Shown: piece after piece, positions 26,077 through 36,367 of the stretch
Layout: every line of letters starts with the position of its first letter
How positions within the stretch are numbered: the stretch's first letter is position 1
Assembly (NCBI GenBank): GCA_026184775.1
Contig: JANCYW010000008.1
Coordinates: 248,001-312,000 of the forward strand
Source of the DNA: Cyanidium caldarium
Taxonomy: Eukaryota > Rhodophyta > Bangiophyceae > Cyanidiales > Cyanidiaceae
Direction: 5' to 3'
Length of the DNA: 64,000 nucleotides
Program-made: the position numbers and the translations under genes
Notes under the pieces: generated by a model
What the model saw: only the letters and a program-made list of their open reading frames with translations
Databases searched by the model: none
What the model was told of the DNA's origin: nothing

Positions 26077-28446
26077 TTACAACCAGTGCAGTGGGAGCAC
26101 GCGGTCAGGGGCGATGGCGCTGCGGCACGTGGGGCATGCCGGCGTTGCATCGCCACGGAGGAGCGCCTGCAGACAGGCGCGGCAGAGCACGTGGCCGCAC
26201 GGCGACAGCGCCATCGGCTCGCGCAACGGTTCGAAGCACACCACGCAGGCAGTCGCCTGTTCCAAATTGCGGTGATCGCGCTCCAGTTGCGCCAGACGTT
26301 GCTGCAACGCATGGATTTGGTGGTGTAGCGCGCGGATGGTGTGTTGGTGTTGTTGCGCGGCCTCGTCGCTTTGACGTACAGCGGCGCCGAGGACCTGTTG
26401 GGTGTTCACGCGGACGCGCGAGAGGGTATCGCCGATGACGGCAGACGGCACGAGGGTCATCCAGGTTTCGTCGGCGGGGAACCGAACATCGAGCGTGTTG
26501 CCCACGTCGACGGTGCACAGCGCGCTGAGCGTCCACGCCATGAGGGAATGCGCTCGCTCGATGGCGGGTGTAGTGGCGCGTGTGGGAGCGGGCGAGTCGG
26601 TAGCACTGGACGAGGGCGCCCAGGTGTCCAGGAATTGGTGTGCGGCGCGGGTCATGGTCGACAGCACGGCGCGGGTGTGCGTGGATTCGGGCGTCGTCGG
26701 CCAGGGCGGATCCACCATCGCGTTTTTGGCCGGCGCGGTGCCGGTCGCGGAGGCGGCACGCAGATACGCTACCGCCACGCGCACCATATCGGCTGCGGCG
26801 GTGCGCCCGCCGCCTGTCAGCACGGTGGGCACGGCGGCCGCGCATCGATGACGCACCACGAACGTCAACAGCAGCGTGCGATACGCGCTCGATAAGACGC
26901 GGGGCGCGATCGCCTCCAGGATGCGTCCCGGGGCCGCTTGCCACAGGGGATGACCGCGGTGATCGGCCTGGTCGGGCTGCAACAAGGCGCACACCGCCAC
27001 CAGCAGGAATGCTTCGATGTCGGGCGGCGTGAGGGCGTCCCGAAAGGTGGCGCTCTCCAAGGCGTCGGCCAGCAACACCAGCGCATCATCTCGCCGCAAT
27101 AGCGATAGTGGTTTGATGTACTGACACAGTGTCTGCACCAACAGCGATGCGTGCCGTTCCACGACACCCAGCGGGAGCGCAGTCTGCATCCATTGCAGGC
27201 GCACGGCGGCCACGGCCACCGCTCCCTGCCGCCCGATGCTGCGGATGAGGCTGGCGATAAAGCGGTCTCGGGCGAGCGACACCACCGTTGCCGCCGCGCG
27301 GACGTGGGATGGGGAGCTGGGCGCACTGCAAGCATGGCGCGCCAACCGCGCCAACAGTTCCTGTCGGTGTGTCTCGGGCAGGTGCGCTGCTTGGAGTAGC
27401 GCCGCACAAATGCTGAGCATGGAGGCGACGCACACATCGACCTGGTGTTCCCAGCAGGTGTCCGCGTGGTCGCCGCAACTGCCGAGAACGGCCAGCGAGC
27501 GGCTTGCAGGCCCGGTGACGGTCGGGCATCGAGTGGCAGTGCCGCAGCCCTGCTTGGCGGGGAGCACCGCCTGATCCAGCAGCACCTGCAGCGATGCCGC
27601 ATCGCGGTCACGGAGGTAGCAGGTGAGCGCGACCGCAGTCCGCTGCAGCCAAGCGCCGGTCGCGAAAGCATCAGCTTCCAGTGATGCGTGCGGTGCGTCG
27701 TCTGCGGTGAACAGCAGCAGCGTCTGCAACGTCCATTGCGATATGCTGCCGGCCGCGTCGGGCAGCACACCCTTCAGGGCGCTCTGAATGGCCAGGTGAA
27801 ACATGGCCGGAATCACCTGTCGCCGCACCGCAATCAGCATAGGGCCACACGAGACGGTTCTGGCCGCGCTCGTCGGCGCGCAACGTCGACAAACACACCC
27901 GCCTCCAACAAAAGCAGTCACTTGCCGGTGCCATTCCTGACACAACAAAAGCAGCTGCTGCACTGCCTCCCAATGCTGTCGGTCGCTCGGAATCGTCTCT
28001 TGCCAAGCGATGCCCATGAAGCGCTCCCAGCACCGCTCACCGTCTCCGGTCTCGAAGAGCGTCGCCCAGGCGTCCACTGGCCACTGCGACAACTGTTGTC
28101 GCACCCTCTGGTATGTATGAGCACTGCCCGCCCGTTTCCACTCCCTCTCCACGCGATCCATCCACGCTCGCACCGGTTTGCGATACTTGTGTTGCGGGCT
28201 GCTTGACGTGCCCGTCCAACTCCCAGGCTCTCCGGCCCATCGGCATTCAGCGCACTCCTGCACTGCCCACGCCACATTCAGGTCATTGGTAATGCCCATG
28301 GGTGAGTCGGCGTTGGCAAACACGGCACTCGTGCGCTCACCGGCGGTGTTGCCCAGCACCCGCTTCGGCAACAGCCTGCGCGAGCGATCCCGAACGGCTT
28401 GCCGCGCCATTCCGACTCGCGCCAAAAAACAAGGCCGCGGCGACAT
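26077..28446 (-). CDS. Large protein with C-terminal C3HC4 RING finger, function unknown
   Basis: 789 residues. The only domain I recognise is a RING at about 734-776: CVVCFEPLREPMALSPCGHV and CRACLQALL, then CPTC, a canonical C3HC4 spacing predicting ubiquitin-ligase activity. It is preceded by a coiled coil (IRALHHQIHALQQRLAQLER, about 705-730). The N-terminal 650 residues are Ala/Leu-rich, with many amphipathic helix-like stretches suggesting an alpha-solenoid, but no named repeat family stands out. A Cys-rich patch (GGGCVCRRCAPT) near residue 180 may bind metal. The open frame begins at an ATG that directly follows a CAG-repeat leader. Confidence 0.8.
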   Translation of the reverse strand: MSPRPCFLARVGMARQAVRDRSRRLLPKRVLGNTAGERTSAVFANADSPMGITNDLNVAWAVQECAECRWAGEPGSWTGTSSSPQHKYRKPVRAWMDRVEREWKRAGSAHTYQRVRQQLSQWPVDAWATLFETGDGERCWERFMGIAWQETIPSDRQHWEAVQQLLLLCQEWHRQVTAFVGGGCVCRRCAPTSAARTVSCGPMLIAVRRQVIPAMFHLAIQSALKGVLPDAAGSISQWTLQTLLLFTADDAPHASLEADAFATGAWLQRTAVALTCYLRDRDAASLQVLLDQAVLPAKQGCGTATRCPTVTGPASRSLAVLGSCGDHADTCWEHQVDVCVASMLSICAALLQAAHLPETHRQELLARLARHACSAPSSPSHVRAAATVVSLARDRFIASLIRSIGRQGAVAVAAVRLQWMQTALPLGVVERHASLLVQTLCQYIKPLSLLRRDDALVLLADALESATFRDALTPPDIEAFLLVAVCALLQPDQADHRGHPLWQAAPGRILEAIAPRVLSSAYRTLLLTFVVRHRCAAAVPTVLTGGGRTAAADMVRVAVAYLRAASATGTAPAKNAMVDPPWPTTPESTHTRAVLSTMTRAAHQFLDTWAPSSSATDSPAPTRATTPAIERAHSLMAWTLSALCTVDVGNTLDVRFPADETWMTLVPSAVIGDTLSRVRVNTQQVLGAAVRQSDEAAQQHQHTIRALHHQIHALQQRLAQLERDHRNLEQATACVVCFEPLREPMALSPCGHVLCRACLQALLRGDATPACPTCRSAIAPDRVLPLHWL

Positions 28447-28993
28447 TTTCGGTCGGGGACCGAGGTGCAGGATGCCAGGAGGTGGCGTTGAGAGGCTGCT
28501 GCTGCTGCTGCTGCTGCTGCTGATGGATCAGGTGAAATAAAGGGGAGAGGGGATGTGGGAGAAGGAGTAGGGGAACGTTGAATGGGTGGTATTCATAGGA
28601 GACAACGTTCGATATCCGGAGACTTCGACGCGACAAGTCTGCCTTCAGGTCTGCCTCGCGTACTTATGGCGGAGACTTTGGCCACTCTGCAGCTCTTCCC
28701 TTCCAATCGGTGCAGGAGCGTGGCTGCAACATCCTCCGAGTGTCGCTTGCGGCGTGTTCGTTGAGAATTGTCGCCGCGGCAGATTCCGGACGGAGATGCG
28801 CCACACCGCCTGTGGTTGCGAACACCCGCGGCGACTCGCCTTGGAACGCGCGAAACGTGGCCGGTGCAGAGGCAGGGGCACCGCACAGACCCACACACGC
28901 GCACCCACAGAGCGCCCCGACCGCTCTTTTCCGTCTCGCTCACTTTCATCCTCCTGCGCCGGTGACTGTTTCCCACTGCGCACCTTTCGAGGC
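28447..28993. promoter_or_regulatory. Divergent region, RING protein / phosphoesterase
   Basis: 547 bp. A purine-rich run at about 28530-28576 is a pyrimidine tract for the minus-strand RING gene, 85-130 bp before its ATG. A C/T-rich run at about 28920-28961 precedes the phosphoesterase ATG. It also holds a (CTG)9 repeat. The phosphoesterase frame is open from 28586, including an ATG at 28796 (MRHTACGCEH), but without family similarity. Confidence 0.5.
28496..28522 (+). repeat. (CTG)9 trinucleotide repeat
   Basis: Nine perfect CTG units, 50 bp before the RING-protein ATG and so probably in its 5' leader as CAG. It is not in a coding region that I support. Confidence 0.85.
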
Positions 28994-30580
28994 ATGCGGG
29001 CGTTCGTGCACACGCCGCTGCCGCTCAACCTATCCCTATGGCGCGCCCGCCGCGAGTGGGTGCAGCGCGTGCGGCCGGGGGAAGTGGTCGGGGCCGCGCG
29101 GAACGCCCGGCGAAGACGCCGCGCTGCCGATGAGCCCGCCTTCTTTCCCAGCGGCCACCGAGGGGGTGGCGCACGCCCCTGTTCGATGCACCTGGAGCGC
29201 GCGTCCCGCGCCAACGGGGACGCTCACGGCACCGATCGAAACTGGAATCGGGAGCGCAAGATTCGAAAGCTGGCGCTCATCTCCGACGTGCACATCTTCG
29301 ACGCCGTGGGCGTGCGGGACGAGCCGGTGGCGCAGTTTCTCAACTTGCGCGCGTTGGGCTTGCTGAACATTCTGTTCCTGCGCGGGCCGGACAAGTTCTC
29401 CGAACGGGTGTTGCTGGCAGCGATGCGGGATATGCGGGAAGTGGAGGGCGTGGACCATTTGATACTAGCCGGGGATATCACCAACCTGGCGCTGGAGTGC
29501 GAGTACGCCAAGGCGCTGCAGGCGTTCGAGCTGTTCTGCGGCGGTGACGCGTCTCGCATCACTGCCGTGCCCGGCAACCACGATATCTACAACAAGTACG
29601 AGGCCAGTCGTACGCCGACGTTGTTTGCCCAGTATTTCGGACAGTACGCCCACAGCGACGTGGTGCACCCGCGGCACCTGCCGCACGCCTCATCGGACGA
29701 TGCAGACGCGTGGAACGGCAGTCGCTGGGCGGACTTTCATCGCGGCGGCCGTCGCGGACGCCGCTGGCGACGGCAGCGACAGGAGACGTGCTTGCAAGAG
29801 ACGATGGAGGCTGCCGCGGCGTCCGCCTCGTCGGCGGCAGCGGTGCTCACGGCGGACGCGGATGCCACCGCAACCGCCCGCAACGGCGACCGACGGGATC
29901 GCGTTTCCGCCAGGGAGAGCGTCCCCGGAGACGACTACCCGTTTGTACAGTTGCGTGGTGATGTGTTGCTGGTCGGGCTCAACACCGCCATCCCGGGCAC
30001 GGCGCAGGGCGAGGTGGGCGCCTGGCAATGGCGCGCCGCCTGGGAGATGATGCGCTCGGCGCGATGTCGCGAGCTGTGCTCCCGCGCCAAGCTGCGCGTG
30101 CTGGTGCTGCATCACCCGGCGCAGAATCCGGACGTGCGCGGCTTGCCGTGGATTCGCGACCTCGGCCACGATCTGAAGGACTGGGTGGACGTGGCACCGT
30201 TCTCGCAAGAGTTTGGCATCGACGTGGTGGTACACGGACACAATCACGTGCCGTACATCGGATGGCTGGCGGGCGCGCGGGACACGCTGGTGGTGGAGGG
30301 CGGCTCCGGCACCCTGCTGGACACCAAACGCCCGGATCGCATGGCGCGGTACACCGTGTTCGAGCTGGGCGATCACGGCGAGCTGGAGCGGATATATGCG
30401 CGCGTGTGGAACTACGACCAGTACGGCAGTGGCGCGGAGATGGATGCACGGGACGGTGCCGTGCAGCCGGATTGGTTTCGCACCGAGCACATCGCGGTGC
30501 CGCCCAAGCCCGACGAAGACGTGGTGCTGCATTCGGCCGGCCTGCGCAAGCGCACGCTTTTCGGCGGTCTGCCGTTCTAG
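28994..30580 (+). CDS. Calcineurin-like metallophosphoesterase
   Basis: 528 residues from MRAFVHTPLPLN. All five metal-binding motifs are present in order: ISDVHIFD (about 96), LAGDITNL (about 160), VPGNHDIYN (about 194), VLHHPAQN (about 373) and VHGHNHVPYIG (about 415). This spacing is that of CpdA/cyclic-nucleotide-type class III phosphodiesterases and related eukaryotic metallophosphatases; the true substrate is unknown. A Ser/Ala/Arg-rich insertion of ~100 residues lies between GNHD and the later motifs. No signal peptide or membrane anchor is obvious. Convergent with the oxidoreductase gene, with 112 bp between stops. Confidence 0.88.
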   Translation: MRAFVHTPLPLNLSLWRARREWVQRVRPGEVVGAARNARRRRRAADEPAFFPSGHRGGGARPCSMHLERASRANGDAHGTDRNWNRERKIRKLALISDVHIFDAVGVRDEPVAQFLNLRALGLLNILFLRGPDKFSERVLLAAMRDMREVEGVDHLILAGDITNLALECEYAKALQAFELFCGGDASRITAVPGNHDIYNKYEASRTPTLFAQYFGQYAHSDVVHPRHLPHASSDDADAWNGSRWADFHRGGRRGRRWRRQRQETCLQETMEAAAASASSAAAVLTADADATATARNGDRRDRVSARESVPGDDYPFVQLRGDVLLVGLNTAIPGTAQGEVGAWQWRAAWEMMRSARCRELCSRAKLRVLVLHHPAQNPDVRGLPWIRDLGHDLKDWVDVAPFSQEFGIDVVVHGHNHVPYIGWLAGARDTLVVEGGSGTLLDTKRPDRMARYTVFELGDHGELERIYARVWNYDQYGSGAEMDARDGAVQPDWFRTEHIAVPPKPDEDVVLHSAGLRKRTLFGGLPF

Positions 30581-30692
30581 ACGCGATACTAGTGAATGGC
30601 CTGGTGTTTAAAAATGCCGGTCACCGCTGGAGGGATCGGTCCTTTCACAACCGTCGCCACGAACACAGCTTCACGGCACCTTCCATCCCTGT

Positions 30693-31946
30693 TCATCCCG
30701 TAGCGTCTCCCGGCAGCTCGCGCTCGTCGTAATCGATGGTGAAGCGGAAACCGGAGCGCACGCCCATCTCAAACAGCGCCCAGCGCGCCTCGGCGGTGGC
30801 GAACAACTCCTCCGGATACCATACGCCCGGCCGATGCGCCGTGCGCGGCGGGACGGCGTCGGGGAATAGCAGCGCGTAGGCCATGGCGGCGGCGGTCTCC
30901 CCGACGCATCCTTCCAGGCGGTCGTGACAGAACAGCAGCGAGCACACCGAGGCGCGCGGCGCATGCTCCGCCTGCCGCATGCAGTCTACGCGCACGCCCG
31001 TGCGCGTCCCGACGAAACGGTCCACCGTGCGTATGAGCGGCGAGCCGAGTCGTGCAATCTGGTCGGCGCGTTGTCGGATCACCGACGGCGGCAGGGCGCG
31101 TGCCATCGACGCCATAGTCCAATTCCACAGCGACGGCGCGGTGCCAAAACGGGCGCTCACATTGCGCACGCCCAGCGTCCGATGCACCGTGCGCACCTCA
31201 GGGAGGTTCAGCAGGTACACTGGGCGGCGGTGACCGATGGCCTCGCCAAAGTCCACCAGCCGTGGATCGCTCCACGCCCGGCGCCGCTGCTCGGTGTCCT
31301 GCACGACGCACAGCGCCGGCTGTGCCAGCAGCAACAGGGTGGCGCTGAGAATGGTCGGGCCGGCGCCGCCGGTGCCAGCGGTAAAGTACGAGAAATCCAC
31401 CCACGAGTTGGTCTCGGCGCGGGCGTCGCGCTCGCGCAGCTGCTCCATGCCTTCGGCGGCCATCAGATTGCTCAGGCCGGGGAATGCGCCGGTGGACACG
31501 CATGCCACCACCCCGGCCGCCTCGGCGCGGTCGAAGAGCGCCTCGCGAGCGTACGTGGCGTGCTCCAAGTCGTCGCACACGTCCTGGTAGCGTACGCCAG
31601 CGCGCACGCAAGCGTCGAGCAGGCGCGCGGTGAGCGGCCCGCGATATCGCTGGAACGGGCCGGCGGTGTGCAACACCAAGTCGTACGACTCGACGCACTT
31701 GGCGAGTTGATCGGGCGACCAGGTCACGTCGATGGGCACGAAAGCGTGGGCGATCGACTCCAGCCCGGGACCGAGGCGGCGGCGAATGCGTCGCAAGGCG
31801 TCGTGCCCGTGGGCAGCGTTACGGCCGCCGATGTCCACGCGCACCTCCACGGCTCCCTCCATACAGGTGCGCACCAGGTGCACCGCGGTCGAAGCGCCCA
31901 TGCGCCCGGTGCCACCGACGATGAGCACCCGCGACGCGGTTTGCAT
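30693..31946 (-). CDS. Saccharopine-dehydrogenase-like NAD(P) oxidoreductase
   Basis: 417 residues. A Rossmann fold opens the protein: RVLIVGGTGRMGASTAVHLV (about 6-25). The following LVLHTAGPFQRY and YQDVCDDLEHA blocks, then STGAFPGLSNLMA, are typical of the saccharopine dehydrogenase-like (SCCPDH/YMR226-unrelated, Sdh-like) oxidoreductases found in plants, algae and cyanobacteria, which do not make lysine and have no settled reaction. A pyrimidine tract (on the minus strand) at 32003-32060 lies 60-115 bp before the ATG at 31946. An upstream in-frame ATG at 32120 would span that tract and is less likely, though it could supply a transit peptide. Confidence 0.82.
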   Translation of the reverse strand: MQTASRVLIVGGTGRMGASTAVHLVRTCMEGAVEVRVDIGGRNAAHGHDALRRIRRRLGPGLESIAHAFVPIDVTWSPDQLAKCVESYDLVLHTAGPFQRYRGPLTARLLDACVRAGVRYQDVCDDLEHATYAREALFDRAEAAGVVACVSTGAFPGLSNLMAAEGMEQLRERDARAETNSWVDFSYFTAGTGGAGPTILSATLLLLAQPALCVVQDTEQRRRAWSDPRLVDFGEAIGHRRPVYLLNLPEVRTVHRTLGVRNVSARFGTAPSLWNWTMASMARALPPSVIRQRADQIARLGSPLIRTVDRFVGTRTGVRVDCMRQAEHAPRASVCSLLFCHDRLEGCVGETAAAMAYALLFPDAVPPRTAHRPGVWYPEELFATAEARWALFEMGVRSGFRFTIDYDERELPGDATG

Positions 31947-32801
31947 GTGCACGCAGGGACGCGTTGATCGCTGGCGGCCGATGGATCGACATCGAGCGGG
32001 ATGAGAGAGGCGGCGGTGTAATAGTGGGGGTAAAAAGAGGGGCGAGAGGAGTTGGCGGTGGTTAACATACCGAGCGTCCCCATCTCGGCAGCTCTTGCTG
32101 CCGTGAAGCGGGATCGGCATGAATTGGGCGGGCGCGCAGAGAATGAAGCGTGGTGCGGAGAACCGGGCAGGGCGAGGCGTCTCTGCCGCTGGAGGGCATT
32201 GGCAGTTGGTGTTCGGTGGCCCGAGAGGATGAATGATAGGAGGTCGGTGGTGGTTTCCAACGCTGATAAGCGTCAAGGAGAATGCATCGGAGAGTGATAC
32301 AGTTGAATCGATCTCTTTCCGACGATCGCTCCGTCGGCTTCTCGTACAAACTACAACGTTAAACGATCATCACGTGGCACCCTATGCACTTGAAACTTGC
32401 CCAAGACTCCCAACTGTCCCCCGCACTATCTCTCCACTCTCCGCGGACTGAGTGCACACTCACGCAGTGTGAACGCTCACAATGTCCCTCCCCCGCGTTC
32501 GTATTCCCGCGCGCATCGACACCTCCGGGGGCGCGCATGGCGTGCGCGCGTCGAATCTCCACCGCGACACCGCCGTGCATCCATCGCAACGGCACCCGCA
32601 CCTACGTGTTGCGCATCGCACCGCTCGCCGCGAAAGCGTGCGGCTCGACGGTTCTGGACGCGGGCACGCACACCACACACGCCGAGAGCGGAAACGCGTG
32701 CGAGCTCTGGAGCGGTACGCGCTACACGGGGTTCAGCGGTGGTTCCTCGGTGTCCAGCGAGTTTCCGCGTGGCTAGGCTAGAGTCTGGTGTTGGCGACAC
32801 C
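31947..32801. promoter_or_regulatory. Divergent region, oxidoreductase / PH-domain kinase
   Basis: 855 bp, the longest gap in the window. A purine-rich block at 32003-32060 serves the minus-strand gene; a C/T-rich block at about 32406-32445 faces the kinase. The kinase frame is open from 32397, but without an ATG before 32802. Several open frames under 140 codons on both strands show no family resemblance. No tRNA recognised. Confidence 0.45.
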
Positions 32802-35800
32802 ATGCTGCGCAGAAACCACTCTTGGACGGAGGATGCGGGCCGCGGGGAGCGCGATAACATGGTCAATAACAACGAGAGTCGGCGGAACGCCGGACGGATG
32901 CGACTTGGGGTGAACCGAGCACCGCAGCGCGGAATGGGCCGCGATGGCACGGCGCCTGTGAAAGGCGCGGCGGGGCCTGCAGCCGGCGACGCTGGGGGCG
33001 CGCTGGCGCCGCCGCCGGCGATGCTGGGATCGGTGGAGCCGGTCGGCAGCCGGGAGGCGCAGAAGTTGCGCATCCTGCGGGCGCAGACTGCGGTGTGTAG
33101 CGGTTGGGTGGAGGCGAAACGCAGTTTTCACGAGGTGAAGGTATCGGTGCAGGACATTTCGCCGGTGACCAGCTCGTCGAGCGCGCAGGACTTGGCGGAT
33201 CGGTCGGACAGCGAGGCCGCCGAGGCGGTACGGGCCATGGAGACGCTGCAGTTGCGGCGGGAGCTGTCGTCGCCGGACCTGGCGGAGCTGAATCGGGCGA
33301 CGGCTGGCGGAGGCGGTTCGCAGGATCGGCCAGTGCCGAAGCTGCCGCCTATCACTGCAGCGGCGACGGTGACTGCGCGGGACGTCACTCCGCCTGCGCT
33401 GCCGGTGCCCAGCCGGCTCACGCCGAGCGGCCATGGCCTCTCACGAGACGCTGGCGACACCGGCGACACCGGCAGCGGCAGCAGAGACGCCGCTAGCGAT
33501 GACAACGACCGCAAGGGTGCGCTCGGCGCTGGCGGAAGAGCGAACCACGCGCAGGAGCAGGAGCAACCGCGCATGCGCCTGGCGCCGACCACCAAAGCGG
33601 CACCCGCCCCGCCACCGCAGCGGGTGGCGGCGTTGCGCGGCCCCGGCCAGCGCTCCGCCCCCACGAAAGCCAAATCTGTCGGCGGACTGATGGGCAAGAC
33701 CGGCCTCGCCAAAGCGATGTCGCGACTGTTCGCGCCCAAAAAGCCGCCGATGGAGTCGCTGGCCAACATGCTCTCGCTGGGCCTGATCGGCAAGAAGCAC
33801 CGGCACGACGAGTGGAATCCGTATTGGATAGAGGTGCGCGCCGGCCTGTTGGTGTTCTATGAGGGCGAGCGCGACCACGGCCGCGCCAAGGCCGCCCCAT
33901 TCGTCATTCTGCCGCTGGTGGGCTGCAAGGTGCACTGTCACGCGGTGGAGCGCTGTCGCGAGGAGAATATGCTCATGTTCGAGCGCGCGCGCCAGTTTCG
34001 CCTCGCCAACGCGTTGGATGGTGACGCGCCGAAAGCGTTGTACAATCCCAACTGCCCGTGTCGCTGGGCGTTTGAGGCGGAACAGCAGGCCAAGAGCGGC
34101 AAGCGCGGCAAGCTGAGCGAGGCGAACGACCCGCTGGTGTTGCAGATCCAGCCGGCGAGTGAGTTTTCCAGCCTCGCACCGCCACCGTCGGTAGTGCTGC
34201 AGCACGGCGGCCGGGTGCGCTCCATCAAGCTGCGCTTTGAATCCGTGGAGCAGCTGTTCAATTGGTATCGGGTGATTTCGTTGTACGCACAACAGCGCGT
34301 GGTGTCGCGCGCCGACTTCGAGCTGCTGTGTCTGCTGGGCAAGGGCGCATTCGGCAAGGTGGCACTGGCGCGCGACCTGGTGGCTTCGGGCGAGCTGGTG
34401 AGCATCAAGTTCATGGACAGGCAGGCGGTGTTCAGCAGCCGGGACAAGCTGCGGCGTATGGTGGACGAGCGCATGATCTTGCAGGCAGTCACCGGCAAGC
34501 CGTACTTTGTGCGGCTGCTGTACGCGTTCGAGACCGGTGAGTCGCTGTGCATGGTGAACAACTTTTGCGAGGGCGGCGACCTGTTCCACTTTTTGTTCAA
34601 GTTTCACCAGTGGCGAGAGCGCCAGGTGAAGGCGCGCGAGGAGGCCGGCGAGCGAATCGACTGGGAGGCGCTGCGCAAGCGCAAACGCGCGCTGCCGGTG
34701 CCGGTGGCGCGGTTTATCGCCGCCGAGATCCTGATGGCGCTGCAGTCGATGCACGAGAGCGACATCGTGTATCGCGATCTGAAGCCGGAGAACGTGCTGA
34801 TTGACGACGAGGGCCACGTGTGCGTGACCGATTTCGGTCTGGCGCGGGTGTTGCGCACGTTTGCGCGCGACGACCCGAATTCGGGCAGCTCAGTGCATGA
34901 CGGACACGGGCAAACCACTGGAAGAGCGCCGAGTCCGGGCAGCACCGGCGGCACGGGCAGCGGTGGCGGCGTGATCAAGCCGGGTCGGCTGGGTGGATCG
35001 GATCTCTCGTCTTCGTCGTCGTTCTCATCGATGGAGGACGAAGACGAGGAACACGAGGCGTCCCCCAAGGAGCACACGCCCGGGCCCAAAGCTGGCGCCG
35101 ATGAGTCGTCGAGCGTGCGACAGCGCGCCTTCTCCTTCTGCGGCACCAAGTCGTACATCGCGCCGGAGATGCTCAAGACGCGCTCGCGCGCGCAGCTCGG
35201 TTACGGCTTCTCGGTGGATATTTGGGCGTTTGGCGTGCTGCTGTACGACCTGCTGGTCGGTCGGCCGCCGTTCTACTCCAGCGATCGCGAGCGCAGTTTC
35301 CAACTGACGCTCACCGCCAAGTTGTACCTGCCGGAGCATTTGGATGCGGTCAGCGCCGATCTGTTGGTGCGACTGCTGGAGAAGGACGAGAAGCGGCGCA
35401 TCGGCTGTCGGACGTCGTACGCGACCGATTTCGACGAGATCAAGCGGCACCCGTTCTTCGCGGAGGTGGACTGGGACGCGGTGGCGCGTCGACAGCTGCC
35501 GGTGCCGTCGGAGATCACGGAGGTGTTGCAGCTGTCCCCGGAGGCGGTGGCGCGCGCGGTCAACGAGCAGCACGTGGACACCAGTAGCGTGGAGTGGCTG
35601 GCGCGCAATTTCGACAAGCGCTTCGTCGAGAGCGATATGCGCTCGCTGATCGCCTCGTTGAATCGGGCGTTCGACCCGGCGCATCCCGCCGGCAACGCGG
35701 CCGACGGCCACGCCAGCGGCGCGCTCAACGCCGCGGCGATGGCGGAGGTGTACCGTCGGAACAAGGCTGGCAGCATTCCCGGCTTTATGTTCATGCACAA

Positions 35801-35837
35801 CGCGGCCAACGTGACGCCCGGCCCCGCCGCGGTGTAA
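32802..35837 (+). CDS. AGC protein kinase with PH domain (AKT-like layout)
   Basis: 1011 residues: a disordered N-terminus (1-335), a PH domain (about 336-497, WNPYWIEVRAGLLVFYEG to LFNWYRVISLYAQ, with an inserted loop), and a kinase domain (about 505-890). Kinase motifs: LLGKGAFGKVALA glycine loop, VSIK lysine, YRDLKPENVLI catalytic loop, DFGLARVL, FCGTKSYIAPEML. Two insertions: about 25 residues before YRDLKPEN and about 100 Ser/Gly/acidic residues between DFG and FCGT, inside the activation segment. The AGC tail is reduced: NFDKRF corresponds to the FDxxF tether, but the usual turn-motif Thr is Val and no hydrophobic F-x-x-F-S/T-Y motif is visible. It probably acts in lipid or growth signalling; substrates unknown. 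Confidence 0.9.
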   Translation: MLRRNHSWTEDAGRGERDNMVNNNESRRNAGRMRLGVNRAPQRGMGRDGTAPVKGAAGPAAGDAGGALAPPPAMLGSVEPVGSREAQKLRILRAQTAVCSGWVEAKRSFHEVKVSVQDISPVTSSSSAQDLADRSDSEAAEAVRAMETLQLRRELSSPDLAELNRATAGGGGSQDRPVPKLPPITAAATVTARDVTPPALPVPSRLTPSGHGLSRDAGDTGDTGSGSRDAASDDNDRKGALGAGGRANHAQEQEQPRMRLAPTTKAAPAPPPQRVAALRGPGQRSAPTKAKSVGGLMGKTGLAKAMSRLFAPKKPPMESLANMLSLGLIGKKHRHDEWNPYWIEVRAGLLVFYEGERDHGRAKAAPFVILPLVGCKVHCHAVERCREENMLMFERARQFRLANALDGDAPKALYNPNCPCRWAFEAEQQAKSGKRGKLSEANDPLVLQIQPASEFSSLAPPPSVVLQHGGRVRSIKLRFESVEQLFNWYRVISLYAQQRVVSRADFELLCLLGKGAFGKVALARDLVASGELVSIKFMDRQAVFSSRDKLRRMVDERMILQAVTGKPYFVRLLYAFETGESLCMVNNFCEGGDLFHFLFKFHQWRERQVKAREEAGERIDWEALRKRKRALPVPVARFIAAEILMALQSMHESDIVYRDLKPENVLIDDEGHVCVTDFGLARVLRTFARDDPNSGSSVHDGHGQTTGRAPSPGSTGGTGSGGGVIKPGRLGGSDLSSSSSFSSMEDEDEEHEASPKEHTPGPKAGADESSSVRQRAFSFCGTKSYIAPEMLKTRSRAQLGYGFSVDIWAFGVLLYDLLVGRPPFYSSDRERSFQLTLTAKLYLPEHLDAVSADLLVRLLEKDEKRRIGCRTSYATDFDEIKRHPFFAEVDWDAVARRQLPVPSEITEVLQLSPEAVARAVNEQHVDTSSVEWLARNFDKRFVESDMRSLIASLNRAFDPAHPAGNAADGHASGALNAAAMAEVYRRNKAGSIPGFMFMHNAANVTPGPAAV

Positions 35838-36367
35838 AGATGTGCAGGTAGAGAGCGAACCGAGAAGAGCGAGGAGAAGAAGAAGAAGAAGAAACGTAAA
35901 AGAAGGAAGATGCCATGGAGGGAGACGGGGGTTGTGTGCCGCACGCCGGTTGCAACCCGACACAAGGGCACTCGAGTGTCCGGTATCTTCATGTCACGCA
36001 GCTGTGCTCCAGAGACGAGTTCTGTCACGCACCGGAATCCCATGCCGAGTGTGTCACCCGCGCGTGATGACCCACTCCGTTCACGTCCTGCGCGCACCCA
36101 AACCCGGTCCGCCTCAACGCCCTGAACGCGCTGGCCACGACAGCGCTGCAGCGCCGAGGGCATCTCTCGGGAATGGCGGGACAGTTGGTAGGACGCGGTG
36201 GTGGGTGCATGGTGGCATGTTGGGACGTGGACGACTTTTTTCCGGAGAGGACGTCACCGTGGCCGTCGGAGTTGACGCCCACGCGACCGGGGTTTGTGAT
36301 CGCCGTCGGCCCAGTCGCCCAACGCGAATCTGGTTGGCAGACGCGCAACGGGCACCGCATTCATCCA
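35838..36367. promoter_or_regulatory. Intergenic region with repeated TGTCAC motifs before ChaN gene
   Basis: 530 bp. A GAA-type purine run follows the kinase stop (about 35872-35900). Three motifs, TGTCACGCA at 35992-36000 and 36023-36031 and GTGTCACCCG at 36051-36060, lie 310-375 bp before the ChaN ATG. The last forms an imperfect inverted repeat with GCGTGATGA. The ChaN frame is open with an ATG at 36173, but the added residues look non-conserved. No tRNA seen. Confidence 0.5.
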
